From Timema cristinae (Eukaryota; Arthropoda; Insecta; Phasmatodea; Timematidae): DNA of 64,000 nt. Below, piece after piece: positions 1-9,602 of the stretch. Where the stretch lies: assembly GCA_039000515.1 (NCBI GenBank), contig JBCFYV010000012.1, forward strand, positions 13,538,200-13,602,199, given 5' to 3'. The notes below the pieces were generated by a model that had not been told where the DNA came from, ran no database searches, and saw nothing but the letters and a program-made list of their open reading frames with translations. The stretch's first letter is position 1. Every line of letters begins with the position of its first letter. Position numbers and translations under genes: made by a program.

Positions 1-562
1 TTAGATCATTGCTCTATGCACATGAACCAACCAGCAAAAGTCATGGTGGCCCTGCTTACAGCTGTCATTTGATCATTGATCTATGCACATGAACCAACCA
101 GCAATGGTCATGGTGGCCCTGCTTACAGCTGTCATTTGATCATTGCTCTATGCACATGAACCGACCAGCAATGGTCATGGTGGTCCTGGTTACAGCTGTC
201 ATTAGATCATTGCTCTATGCACATGAACCAACCAGCAATGGTCATGGTGGCCCTGCTTACAGCTGTCATTAGATCATTGCTCTATGCACATGAACCAACC
301 AGCAATAGTCATGGTGGCCCTGCTTACAGCTGTCATTAGATCATTGCTCTATGCACATGAACCGACCAGCAATGGTCATGGTGGTCCTGGTTACAGCTGT
401 CATTAGATCATTGCTCTATGCACATGAACCAACCAGCAATAGTCATGGTGGCCCTGCTTACAGCTGTCATTAGATCATTGCTCTATGCACATGAACCAAC
501 CAGCAATAGTCATAGGTGGCCCTGCTTACAGCTGTCATTAGATCATTGCTCTATGCACATGA
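1..562. repeat. 67-bp tandem array, copy 1 (about 8.4 units)
   Basis: Units recur every 67 bases (unit starts at 1, 68, 135 and so on) and share the core GATCATTGCTCTATGCACAT and a GGCCCTGCTTACAGCTGTCA segment. Units differ by single substitutions such as CAACCAGC versus CGACCAGC. The array is cut by the window start, so its true length is unknown. Because 67 is not a multiple of three, successive units are read in successive frames, which explains short repetitive frames with no coding meaning. The same array recurs at 21.2-22.0 kb with more units. Confidence 0.97.
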
Positions 563-2524
563 TTGATTGTTAACAAGCAAATAGCAGAACACTAACGAGT
601 GTATTTTTCATACAATCCTGGATAGTAGAGAGTGGTTCATACCTCTTCTTCTAGCCCTCTTTTAACATGTTTTCATTTTCTCCCTCACCCCTGTTCTTTT
701 CCAAAAACGTGTATCCCCTCCCCACCCGTTTTATCTAACTCTTTGTGTATTGTATTACCACTGCGCAAAAACATAATTAAGTTAATTTTCATGCATTAAT
801 GTTTCATATGACCGACGGCCAAATTGAGTGGGATTTGGGAGATTACTATAGCTGGTGTAAGCCGAGGCATTGTGAGTGGAAAAAGCTAGTTATATATAGA
901 AAAAGGGATTAGCGAGACTAGTTTTAACAATCGTTGTGAAAACATTGCCCGGTGTTCGGAAGTATTATTGGAAAATATCGAATTCTGACAAATTAAAGAA
1001 TAACATGGAAATTCTTCATTATTACCTCAATTATACATTGCTAAAATGAAAAGGAAGAAAAAACCTTTATAAATATGAATTCATGGCTAATATAAATTAC
1101 GTTTTGATTAATTTCCTGGAGTGTAAGTTGAAAACCTTTTTTTTTTTTACCGTTTCAGCCCTAGGTCTATGCGTTTTTATGTTAGCCGTTCCATAACTAG
1201 CGTTTAATAGGTTGTATTATAAGTGTATTAGTACTTCAAAAGTATCTTGAGAAAAAAATTCTAGAAATTGGGATTGAACGTTATCAAAAACTATAACCTT
1301 TCATAAATATTTTTATTTCAAATGAGTAAAGAAAATTTGAAAACAGTTTTTTCTGTTTAGGAATTTTAGGATTGTTCTTTGGACGTCCAAAAAAACATTA
1401 CAAATTAATCTTCCATTTTGTTAACAAGAGATTTCTGATTTCTTTCAAAATTAATGTATGGCTAATTTAAATTTCTAATTTTGGTATAATGATTAAAATA
1501 CATAGCATTTTATTATTTAAATGAAACCAAATCACACTATGACTATTTGGTGCATATTTATGCTTAAGAAAGTATGTGAACCAATTTAACCAAAAGGGGA
1601 TTCGTGCGTGGGTACTTTTTATTTAGAAAACTAACTTTTTCCAAACTTAATTGATTTTAATTGTGTTTTGATTCTAATAAGTGTTTTTATTATGTTTACT
1701 TACCTTAAAGTTTGTATAATTGGTGAAATGATAAGTATAATATTTTTCCAATAGCAATAAAGGCAAGCGTTTGATTTTTATAATTTATTTACTAACGAGC
1801 TAAAGATGGATGTGTAAATATTTAATTGCAATGGTCTAAACACTTTACAATCTATTAAAACTTACTACTTCACGTAAAAATACAATTTTTTAGAAGCAAT
1901 TTGTTATTATTAACTAACCCTTTATATGTATGTGCTAAGGATTTTAATGTATTTAAATATAATGGGGGATTAGTTCTGAACTATTATATATTTTATTTCA
2001 TATTTAAAACCAAACAAAGGCTCTCCACTCGATCTCCAGCATATACATGCTACCACCAAATATGTTTCACTAAGGTCACAGGACGTAGATAAGTAGCTCG
2101 CCTAATCCTATTATTTACGTTAAGTCATTTAGATTTAATACAATTTTAAATATTTTTACTTGAAAATTAAAAATAATATATTGCTAAGGCGTAATACGTG
2201 TGATCATGTAATATTTACGTGGAACTCTTCTTTGAACCCCATATAAATTTCTTTCAGCTGCATCATAAAGTTGGTGAGTAGTTAATAAAATATACCCAGT
2301 TTAATATGTACTACTTCTCAAGAATAAATATGTCAATCTTATCCAACACAGTTTGTGTTGATAGAAAGGTAGGGACTTAAATTCCATCAAGGAGTAATAA
2401 GGGAATTTTTACCAAACCGAATGATCTTCCACTCCATCATTCCATCCAACCGGAAATGTTAGTAAATTGTTATCAACTCTTAACTTATTTCTCCTTGCCT
2501 GTATGTAAATGAGTAATCAGTGGT
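563..2524. other. AT-rich stretch without recognisable gene
   Basis: I see no coding signal, tRNA-like sequence or tandem array here. A 63-codon frame at 1,901-2,092 has no recognisable similarity and is AT-driven. The block is repeated at 22,029-23,990, so it can only be judged together with that copy. Confidence 0.7.
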
Positions 2525-2640
2525 TGCATGGTCTAAAGCCTATAATATACTGGTTTAGTGATGATGGATAGATCGGGGTTTGAGTCAACGTCTAAATAGT
2601 GGTTGTTCTCAAGTCATTCACTACTTTACCTCTATCATAA
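2525..2640 (+). mobile_element. Degenerate SINE family A fragment
   Basis: A tRNA-like head remnant (GGTCTAAAGCC), a box-B-like GGGTTTGAGTC, then a GTGGTTGTTCTC segment and ACTTTACCTCTA follow the order seen in better family A copies such as 41,517-41,823. The 3' tail is missing: the tRNA-like inverted repeat at 2,641 begins where it should be. The matching copy is at about 23,985-24,093. Confidence 0.5.
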
Positions 2641-3237
2641 TCTGAAAATTGAAGAAATGACACCTAGACCAGGAATTGAACCCGGTACCTTTGGCTTAGT
2701 ACGCCAATGCTCTAACCATTGAGCTATCCAGGAATCGTCCCGTGCCCAGGGTCATTCTTCATCATATTTTAAGGCAAAGTCTATTATGGACTTGCGAAAA
2801 TCGTCCTGGATAGCTAATTGGTAGAGCTTTGGTGTACTAAGCCAAAGGTCACGTGTTCGATTCCCGTATCCAGGTTACATTTTTCAATTTTCAGAATAAG
2901 ATATCTTAATGGATAATTCCTCACTAAAAAGCATAAATAATATATTTGGCTATTTTATTCTTAAATATGCAATCTCTTATAAATATATTAATTGTACAAG
3001 TGGCAGCACTACAAGTTGATGGGGCAGAGTTATTTGATAGCACGTCATTTTAATAAAATAACACATTAGTAGCAGACGATTTCCGCACGTCCATCAAAGA
3101 CCTCCTTAAAATATGGTTGAAGAATAAGCCTGAGCATGGGACGATTCCTGGATAACTCAATGATTAGAGCATTGGTGTAGTTAGCCAAAGATCCCGGGCT
3201 CGATTCCCGTGTCCAGGTGTCATTTTCATTTTTCAGA
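2641..3237. mobile_element. Foldback element with tRNA-like inverted arms (copy A)
   Basis: Left arm 2,641-2,805 and right arm 3,075-3,237 are inverted copies of each other along about 165 bp. Each arm contains a tRNA-shaped unit: CCTGGATAGCTCAATG-like D region, anticodon-type stem TTGGC/GCCAA around loop GTACTAA, box B GGTTCGATTCCC-like, and closing TCCAGG. The tRNA-like parts point outwards from the centre, and the arms continue inwards with a shared CATTCTTCA...TTTTAAGGCA segment. The spacer carries a third tRNA-like unit in plus orientation at 2,806-2,874. There is no open frame. An inverted pair of SINEs or a non-autonomous foldback transposon are both possible. Confidence 0.85.
2806..2960 (+). 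mobile_element. Internal tRNA-like unit plus shared 3' flank
   Basis: A tRNA-like sequence (box A TAGCTAATTGG, box B GTTCGATTC, closing TATCCAGG) abuts the inner end of the left foldback arm. Its 3' flank (AGATATCTTAATGG, then CCTCACTAAAAAGC and TTTGGCTATTTTATTC) is also found, diverged, after the plus-strand unit at 19,566-19,632. The flank therefore belongs to the repeat and is not chance host DNA. Confidence 0.7.
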
Positions 3238-3480
3238 ACCAGGACCTTTAGCTAAGCACGTTAATGTTCCATTGCAACCTATGAGATATCAAAAAGTCAT
3301 CCCGTGCACAAGGTCATTAATTAAAACCACGAACTATGAGATAATGCAACCACTATCAACTCAGTAGTATAGACATAAATATTTTTCGAATGCACATATA
3401 GTGATGAAATAATTAGCCAAGCTATTTATTGGCTACGGTTATATCCACATTTGAATATATATTTAGTTGATTAATCCATA
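3238..3480 (-). mobile_element. Second, decayed tRNA-like unit and interior segment
   Basis: Directly outside the right arm lies a degraded minus-strand tRNA-like unit (GGACCTTTAGCTAAGCACG, then CATCCCGTGCACAAGGTCATT). It is followed by a segment ending GGCTACGGTTATATCCACA. That segment resembles 27,895-27,980 in the foldback at 27.6 kb, where it lies between the arms. The locus therefore looks like two overlapping or nested elements. Confidence 0.6.
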
Positions 3481-3599
3481 AAATTTGATGTGTTCAAAAC
3501 GTTCTCGTTCCTTAGAATATTATTTTATTATTATTTATTATAAATCTTGAAATCCACTGTTTTCCCTTAAACGCCTCCCCTTCTCCCCTATTCTCCTTC

Positions 3600-3785
3600 C
3601 TACCAGGACGATATCTTGCAGTCAACCTCATAGACGCGACCCCAATCCCGCGGCACGCGGAGCGGATGAAAAGCTTTTCTAGCGCGCGTCGCCTGCTCTT
3701 CTGCAGGGTGACTTGTTAAGCCCTGACGGCTGACGCTGCCACCGATATGGCTCGGATACCGACGCCAGGGGGATTTGGGTCGATA
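3600..3785. promoter_or_regulatory. CpG-rich patch of unknown role (copy A)
   Basis: This patch stands out from very AT-rich surroundings: it is packed with CG dinucleotides (AATCCCGCGGCACGCGGAGC at 3,644-3,663, then GCGCGCGTCGCC) and preceded by a C-rich pyrimidine run. It contains a splice-acceptor-like CTGCTCTTCTGCAG|G. No frame is recognisable. It could be a promoter, an untranslated exon or a GC-rich repeat remnant. The identical copy is at 25,062-25,248. Confidence 0.35.
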
Positions 3786-4302
3786 TGTTGGGACATACTT
3801 TTAAAAATATTTATATTTAGATCCCTTCAAAACCTGACAGCTGGGACTAAATATAATTAATAGCCGACAAAAACAAATTAATTAATTTAATAATGAGGTA
3901 AATGGTTTGAGTCCCATAAATATAATTTGTTTATTCGTTAATTAAAATGTACCTATTTGGATTTTAATAACCACAAACAGGATCACATTCCTTTGTTTCA
4001 TTAAAAAAAGTTTCTAAATTATCTGTATTTGATATTCATTTTATATCCTGAACAAAATGTTCAAAAGAATGTTATTATTATAATTGAGAGAATGAACTCT
4101 TTTTAATTTCTGAAACGACTTATCTAATTTGGATATTACTTTGTTCTACGGGTTTTTTGCTTGTGAGGTGTTATTGCTTATAGTATTCCAGTAGAACATG
4201 TGTTTTACATTAAATTAAATAAAGATATTGAAGAAATGATTTTCACCAAAAAAGATAAATTGATAAGATTTCTTGAACATAATGAAATTACCCATGTATG
4301 TG

Positions 4303-4470
4303 GAGAAATGGTCTAGTGCATAATGCTTATGTTAGACCAGATTGTCATCGACAGGGTAGTTAGTGTTTGAATCCCAGTCGGGTGCACTGAGCTTTTATTT
4401 TTGGTTTTACACTCTACCTACAATCAAATGCACGTACATTTCCTCTATAAATATGCCTTTCCTATCTCTT
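4303..4470 (+). mobile_element. SINE family A, 3'-truncated copy
   Basis: The head GAGAAATGGTCTAGTGCATA, a box-B-like GTTTGAATCCCAGTCGGGTG and the family A body (CACTCTACCTACAATCAAATGC, ACATTTCCTCTATAAATATG) are in the usual order. The shared 3' end (CGGGTAGTAAGACG) is missing. The copy in the duplication is at 25,756-25,925. Confidence 0.7.
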
Positions 4471-4687
4471 TTACATTAGTGTAAATAATGCATGTAATCA
4501 ACATGAAGGGTCCTAGGACGCGGTAAAAAAGTATTGACAAATTTGCACAGATTAATTAAACATTTAAAACTTGTAACTTATTTGAAATTAAAATTTAATA
4601 ATAACTATTCGGAAAGCGAAATAAAATAATTAATATTACCTATAAACTAAACTTTCACTTTATAAACACAGGATTATGTCGGTATAA

Positions 4688-4836
4688 TTATTATTATTAT
4701 TATTAGCACCGCGTCTAACTACCCGTTCGGTTATACGCACTTAGCTAATGTATGGTAGGGTGATTGTGAATGAAATGAAGGACCTACAGTTTAACGTGGA
4801 ATCCGAACCACGGTGGCGACCTGGCATTCCACACAT
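4688..4836 (-). mobile_element. SINE family C, 5'-truncated, with target-site duplication
   Basis: Minus-strand 3' part of family C: (ATT)n, AGCACCGCGTCTAACTACCC, then GAAGGACCTACAGTTTAACG and GGAATCCGAACCACGGTGG. The tRNA-like head is absent. The 14-base direct repeat TTATGTCGGTATAA flanks it at 4,674-4,687 and 4,837-4,850. Loss of the 5' end with an intact 3' tail and flanking duplications is what target-primed reverse transcription leaves. The same insertion with the same duplication sits at 26,146-26,300. Confidence 0.9.
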
Positions 4837-4867
4837 TTATGTCGGTATAAGATTTATAAACTATTTT

Positions 4868-4967
4868 NNNNNNNNNNNNNNNNNNNNNNNNNNNNNNNNN
4901 NNNNNNNNNNNNNNNNNNNNNNNNNNNNNNNNNNNNNNNNNNNNNNNNNNNNNNNNNNNNNNNNNNN
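4868..4967. other. Assembly gap of exactly 100 N
   Basis: One hundred N is the usual placeholder for a scaffold join of unknown size. The left side stops inside the duplicated segment; the right side (from 4,968) is not the sequence that follows the other copy. The two sides may therefore not be neighbours in the genome. Confidence 0.98.
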
Positions 4968-5364
4968 TGATCGTGTCGGAACAGAGGAAAAAGCAGAGAG
5001 AGGGAACGCCGTTTCCTCGGTTGGTCTGTCATGCTCCAATTAGCCCTTCAAGATGCTTCATGGACACATGGACAGAATAAGGGGAGAGGGCAGGGTATGT
5101 AGAGAGGAAGATAAGCACAAGGGTGTAGTGCAGGGAACCCCGTTTCGTTCCGACATCTCTTTGGAAACTTGTGACTGTCTCAACTAGGTAACAATATTTA
5201 AATACACCAAAGATAAAATTACTTTCTCATTTCTATCATGTTAATATAGCTCATTCTACACAATAGAATTTCATTTTCACCACGTCTTAGTGTCGGTTTG
5301 GGCTAGAGGCATATATTAATTACAAAAATAGAATTAAAACAAAGAATGTAGAGTTTTTGATGAA
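4968..5364. other. Purine-rich then AT-rich stretch, no gene seen
   Basis: Starts with purine-rich, moderately GC-rich DNA (AGAGGAAAAAGCAGAGAGAG) up to about 5,160, then returns to AT-rich DNA. Frames crossing the gap are artefacts of N translation. No known repeat is recognised. Confidence 0.5.
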
Positions 5365-5505
5365 ATGCAGATATACTTGAGTGGAGGCAGAGTGGGAAGC
5401 ATGTAAGAATAAACAACCATATTACTTGGACAGAACTCGAACCCTGATCTCCCTGTTACTAGCAATCCAGTCTTATACGAGAGTTATGTGACATATGACG
5501 TGAAT
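5365..5505 (-). mobile_element. SINE family A fragment
   Basis: Minus-strand head half: the GAGTGGAGGCAGAGTGGGAA body segment, box B complement (GAACTCGAACCCTGATCTCC) and a head remnant. The 3' tail is missing. Confidence 0.6.
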
Positions 5506-5552
5506 CTCAATCAATGTAATTCATCTACAGTTTTTGGTTTAGTGCAATATAT

Positions 5553-5576
5553 TGCATTGCATTGCATTGAATTGTC
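5553..5576. repeat. (ATTGC)n microsatellite
   Basis: Short run of ATTGC units, the last one imperfect. Confidence 0.8.
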
Positions 5577-5929
5577 ATCAAATGGTATTGTAAAATCTAA
5601 TTGAAAACTACATTTAGTAAATTTATCATTGCAATCAGCTCTATATATAGACCCTGAACTCTTGGTCAGCGGAAACAGGTGACCGTATTTATATTTAATT
5701 CTCGGGAAACAGCCAATCTCAAAAGATTAATAAGCGTTTCAATTTTAATGAGGTATTTGTCAACTATCCGAATTTCTATTATAAATACGGCCTAAATTGC
5801 CATACGAGTTTTAGCGCCTCAAACCACTCGGCAACCGGTGCAGGCCAGCTTAGTGTTTTATATAACACAAATAAAAATGTACTTACTTGTCTGTTTGGAA
5901 TATTAATACTATTTAATTATAACCATCTC

Positions 5930-6235
5930 TGTGCTCTAATGGTCGAGTTCCTGGCTACAGATCCAGAGGTAAGGGGTTCGATCCCCGGTGCTTCCGAAAT
6001 TGATATGTGAATCAATGGGTTTTGGAACGGGGTATAACTCAGCCTTGCGAGGACAAATGAAGATTTACTTGAATAAATAAGCAGCAGCTCTGATTTGAAA
6101 ACTGAGATTAACCACCATATGGCTTGTTGTGCTGAGCAGATGACACCCTCTGTCCGTAAATATTGGCACTATCATCACTAACTAATGGTGACGGTTGTTC
6201 GGTCAGTATGGCTCTCTTGCGGGGTCACATCATAT
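5930..6235 (+). mobile_element. tRNA-headed SINE, family D
   Basis: The head has box-A-like TGTGCTCTAATGGT, a paired CTGG...CCAG anticodon-type arm and a good T arm GGGGTTCGATCCCCGG (box B GTTCGATCC). The body is unlike families A, C and E (GGAACGGGGTATAACTCAGC, then GCAGATGACACCCTCTGTCC). It is seen once here, so the 3' limit is approximate. The mispaired acceptor stem argues against a functional tRNA. Confidence 0.6.
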
Positions 6236-6667
6236 AGTTTTCTATCAATGTTTTATTACAAACACCATTCTTCGACTTAGATATTATAACATGATAGCTT
6301 GTTAAGTTTATGATTTAACTAAATAATTCGCTATTATACTTTTAATATAATTAGTACGTTTTAATTCCTATAGCAATAACAATAACACGAGAATCTATAA
6401 GTTTATTAATTATGCTATCGTGAATAAATACTTAAAACCATGTGTTTTGTATCCGTCACAGTGGTAACATTGTTGGTCTCCATTTTTACATCTGTGTTTA
6501 GTGTACAGTCGATTTTTATTTTTTTCAGTTTTGGCTTCTCTGGTTTGAAATATTTTATTATAAAACTCATGTCAATATTAATACGGTTCAGTGAATGAAA
6601 TAGGCTATTGAAAAAACAGAAGTATCAGATAATTAATAATATCATACCATTACTTTCAGTTATTCGT

Positions 6668-6870
6668 GAGGTGAAGGTAGGGCTAATATAATGGCTTGGG
6701 AATGTAATCAAAATAAATATTAATAGAAGAAAATTCCTAAGAGAAATATGTAAGGATAATGCCCAGTAGACTGACCTCGAGGAAGATTGTTGGGCTTTGT
6801 GGAAGATGATATCAGGAAACAGTAGATAATCACAGGATCAAGAGGATTATAGTATTTGAGGCCAAAATAC
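6668..6870. other. Unassigned stretch before the TA-rich block
   Basis: Less AT-rich than its surroundings, with no open frame. It could be another decayed LINE piece, but I could not find a frame that matches. Confidence 0.25.
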
Positions 6871-7512
6871 ATTGGATGAGGGAGGCTTATATATATATAT
6901 ATATATATATATATAGGTGGGCGAGGTAAAATATACTTGGATGATGGCTTTTATATATATAATATATATATTAGTGGACGTAGGTAAAATTATACTTTGG
7001 CTTATGAAGGCATATATATGTTTATATATATTATTATTATTATTATTATTATTAGCACCGCGTCTTACTACCCGTTCGGGTTGTACGCACATACGCTAAT
7101 GTGTAATGATAGGGTGATTGTGAGATGAAATGAAGGACCTACAGTTTAACGTGGAATCCGAACCACGGTGGAGGCCTGGCATTCCACACCTTCACAGGAT
7201 GTCTTGTCAGAAGTGAAGGAAGGTTTAGAAATCAGATAAATCTGTGCCGGGACCTAGGATTGAACCCCGGCCGCCAGCACAGAAGTCTGACACCTTACCC
7301 TTGACCACCAGGTCACCTATATATATATAATATATATATATATATATAGTCTTAAGTATATATACATGAAAGCCTATATATATATATATATATATATATT
7401 ATATTAGTGGAAGAAGTTAAAATCCACTTTGAATGACGAAGGATTTTATATAGATATATATATTCTCCGCACTACTGTCTACTGTCTGCAACGACGAGTC
7501 CTCAACACCAAG

Positions 7513-7550
<38 letters not shown>
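6870..7550. repeat. TA-rich minisatellite with interspersed (TA)n runs
   Basis: A unit of roughly 60-70 bp recurs around 6,915, 6,971 and 7,407: TTAGTGGACGTAGGTAAAAT-like, then a TTTGGATGAAGGC-like part, separated by (TA)n runs of 14-30 bases. A full-length family C SINE (7,030-7,317) splits the array. This differs from a plain dinucleotide repeat because the non-TA part of the unit is repeated as well. Confidence 0.75.
7030..7317 (-). mobile_element. SINE family C, full length
   Basis: Minus strand: (ATT)9-type tail, AGCACCGCGTCTTACTACCC, the body with GAAGGACCTACAGTTTAACG, and a complete tRNA-like head ending in ACCACCAGGTCACC at 7,317, with box B complement GGATTGAACCCC. It is one of two full-length family C copies, the other being 10,220-10,517. 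It lies inside the TA-rich minisatellite. Confidence 0.93.
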
Positions 7551-7743
7551 ATGTAATTGCTATCTCATTCAGAGCATACTGAAACTTTATTAGCTATTTT
7601 ATTAAATTTAAAATATTTGATCAATGATTTAAAAGAAAGTTGTTTCTCTTTATTTAGTCTAAATTAAATATATGATTTATATGACTTTTAACACCATATC
7701 TTACTAGACTTTTGGCTTATACTCCTATGTATTAACGACACTA

Positions 7744-7928
7744 AAGGTCGAGGGATTAGGAAGGGTTAGTTTAGAGCAAATTCATCCGCATTTGCGTGAA
7801 GGCAGAGTCCAAAACTATTTAAGAAAACCACCCTCAGTGCACCCGACTGGGATCGAACCCTGATCTCCCCGTCATTGGCAGTCTACTATAACATGAAAGT
7901 AGCGTGTTAGACCACGACGCCACCAAGG
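7744..7928 (-). mobile_element. SINE family A, 3'-truncated
   Basis: Minus strand, with an intact head at the right end (GACCACGACGCCACCAAGG), box B complement GGGATCGAACCCTGATCTCC and the GCATTTGCGTGAAGGCAGAG body segment. The shared 3' tail with (AAT)n is absent at the left end. Confidence 0.85.
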
Positions 7929-8729
7929 TAGGTTATTTGATTGTTATTTTTATTGGTTTTTATTTGAAGCAATAACCATAATATCATTAATTTTTAGTCA
8001 AACAAACTCTTGACACCCACTTCAGTTATTGCATTGTATTGGGTATCATTCTTGAAAAATACTGCACTTTTGATAACGAAAGATACAGGATTTAAGTTCT
8101 TATCATAAGTATTAGGATTTTCCCTACATTGTTTCACCCCTTTCCTTCCGTTTAAATGAAGATACATTTACTTATTATATTTTCGTAACTCCTAACTCAT
8201 CAGTTTACATTTGCATAATATCCTGTGCGGGTATTAAGACTCGATGCAACAAATACATTTTATTTGAGACGCATTAAAAAATATATTTTATCTTGAAAAA
8301 AAAAAAAAGAAGTGACTAATTTACTTTGAGTTGTGAAGGACGTAGGAAAATTTGGCCGTACCAGAGAGTTGAACTTTGAGCTTTTTGATGAAAAGTGTAT
8401 GGGTATGAAATGCTAAGCAGAAAGGAAGCAGACATCACTCGCTTCCTCTTAATTGGAACCTGCTCTCAAAGACCCATCGTGGATGGACGAGAGGATTTAT
8501 TTGCACGATTAACCCGCCTGGCAGCTCCGGCTTTCGTGGGGACGAAAAGGAATTTTAACTTCATATTTGCTTGTCCCAAAAAAATAGTATGAATACATTT
8601 ATTTACAACGAGGAATTCTTGGCATGGGAATTTTAATAAACATATAATCTTTAATTTGGAAATAAATAAATTGTCCTCACAAACGCGAATATTATTATAT
8701 AAATATTATGTACAATTACTAGCTTATTT

Positions 8730-9125
8730 ACAAGCTTGAAAGTTCATTTTAGTCAGAAAATTAGCCCGCGATTCAATCCTATTATGAAACACAATATTCT
8801 TAATATATATTTTAGCATTATCCTCCCAAAGATATCTGGGTCTAATAAATAATCTTGTGTCTTCAGGTTCGTCTACAAAAAATTGGTCTAAAAGTCTGTT
8901 ATCACCCAAACGCGTCATATATCAATCAACCCACCTCAGTCTATTCGTCAGGATTAATCTTAATATGATCGAGTAATCATAGAAATCATGTCGTTCTTCC
9001 TAATATAACTGTCACGATTCTTCTGTTATTTCTTCCCTCTTCTATCTTTCTTCGCACTTTTTTTCAAACGCCATCAATTTATTTTCTTGGTATCTAGTGG
9101 GAGACCACGTTTCACAACTGTCAAG
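8730..9125 (-). pseudogene. Decayed LINE reverse transcriptase, C-terminal part
   Basis: Read on the minus strand from 9,116 the translation gives CETWSPTRYQENKLMAFEKK, then after stops and frame changes NRLRWVD, then GDNRLLDQFFVDEPEDTRLF and a following PRYLWEDNAKIYIKNI. This follows the order typical of the end of non-LTR retrotransposon ORF2 proteins: a CETW...DENKL..FE.K block, an RLRW.GH.-like block, and a PEGTR..GRP..RWEDN.K.DL-like block. The family encodes the polymerase that copies the element into the genome. This relic cannot make protein: it has frame breaks and stops and no 5' part. The clade is not decided. The relic at 58.0-58.4 kb is from the same or a close family. Confidence 0.85.
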
Positions 9126-9531
9126 AACTTTGTGTACTATTATAATTTAGTGTATTCTCAACTTTATACCTAGAGACAGTATCCAAGATGACGATAGCGT
9201 GCTTAAAAACTTAATATTAGCCACTATTGCCTTCATGAATTGTGTTTTAGACCTCCTCATGAACTGCATTATAATCTACTAGTACAGTTCACATGTATTT
9301 GCATAGTGGTCATCCTCTCCAACAAGCATTATCCCTATATCTATGAATAGGCCTACTTTTCTTTGGATTGCTGGGATAAATAATTTCCGTATAAGAATAT
9401 ATCAATATTATTCACACACACGTATATAAATATATTCTTTACACACATGAGTATAAATAAATAATATATGCTTGTACTGAGACGTGAGAAGAAAAATAAT
9501 CAACTAGCACGAATGTTAACATGTATGCCCC

Positions 9532-9602
<71 letters not shown>

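Larger units (their letters stand above)
1..4867 (+). repeat. Large direct duplication, copy A (partner 21,229-26,331)
   Basis: From about 750 to 4,867 the sequence matches 22,200-26,331 almost base for base. The offset grows from 21,450 to 21,464 because of small indels. The match continues up to the last base before the run of N. Differences are rare substitutions and one- or two-base indels, many in homopolymers. All SINEs, inverted repeats and target-site duplications inside are shared, so the copies separated after those insertions or are two assemblies of one locus. An uncollapsed haplotype or overlapping contig end is the simplest reading; a recent segmental duplication is the alternative. 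Confidence 0.96.

Noticed and set aside
2806..2874. Functional tRNA gene
   Set aside because: The unit has box A and B and a paired anticodon-type arm, but the loop (GTACTAA) would give an ACT anticodon with no long variable arm, unlike a serine tRNA. Related units are diverged and repeated. SINE-type or foldback repeat is preferred.
4748..5080. Frames that cross the N run
   Set aside because: Translations through unknown bases have no meaning. The left part is a family C SINE.
5931..5998. Functional tRNA gene
   Set aside because: Good T arm, but the acceptor ends do not pair and a SINE-like body follows.
6847..7099. Frames of 81 and 60 codons with runs of N, I, Y or L
   Set aside because: They translate (ATT)n and (TA)n microsatellites and a SINE tail.
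8395..8592. 65-codon frame beginning MYGYEMLSRKEADITRFLLI
   Set aside because: Slightly richer in GC than its surroundings, but no similarity, splice or codon evidence. Left out as a gene.
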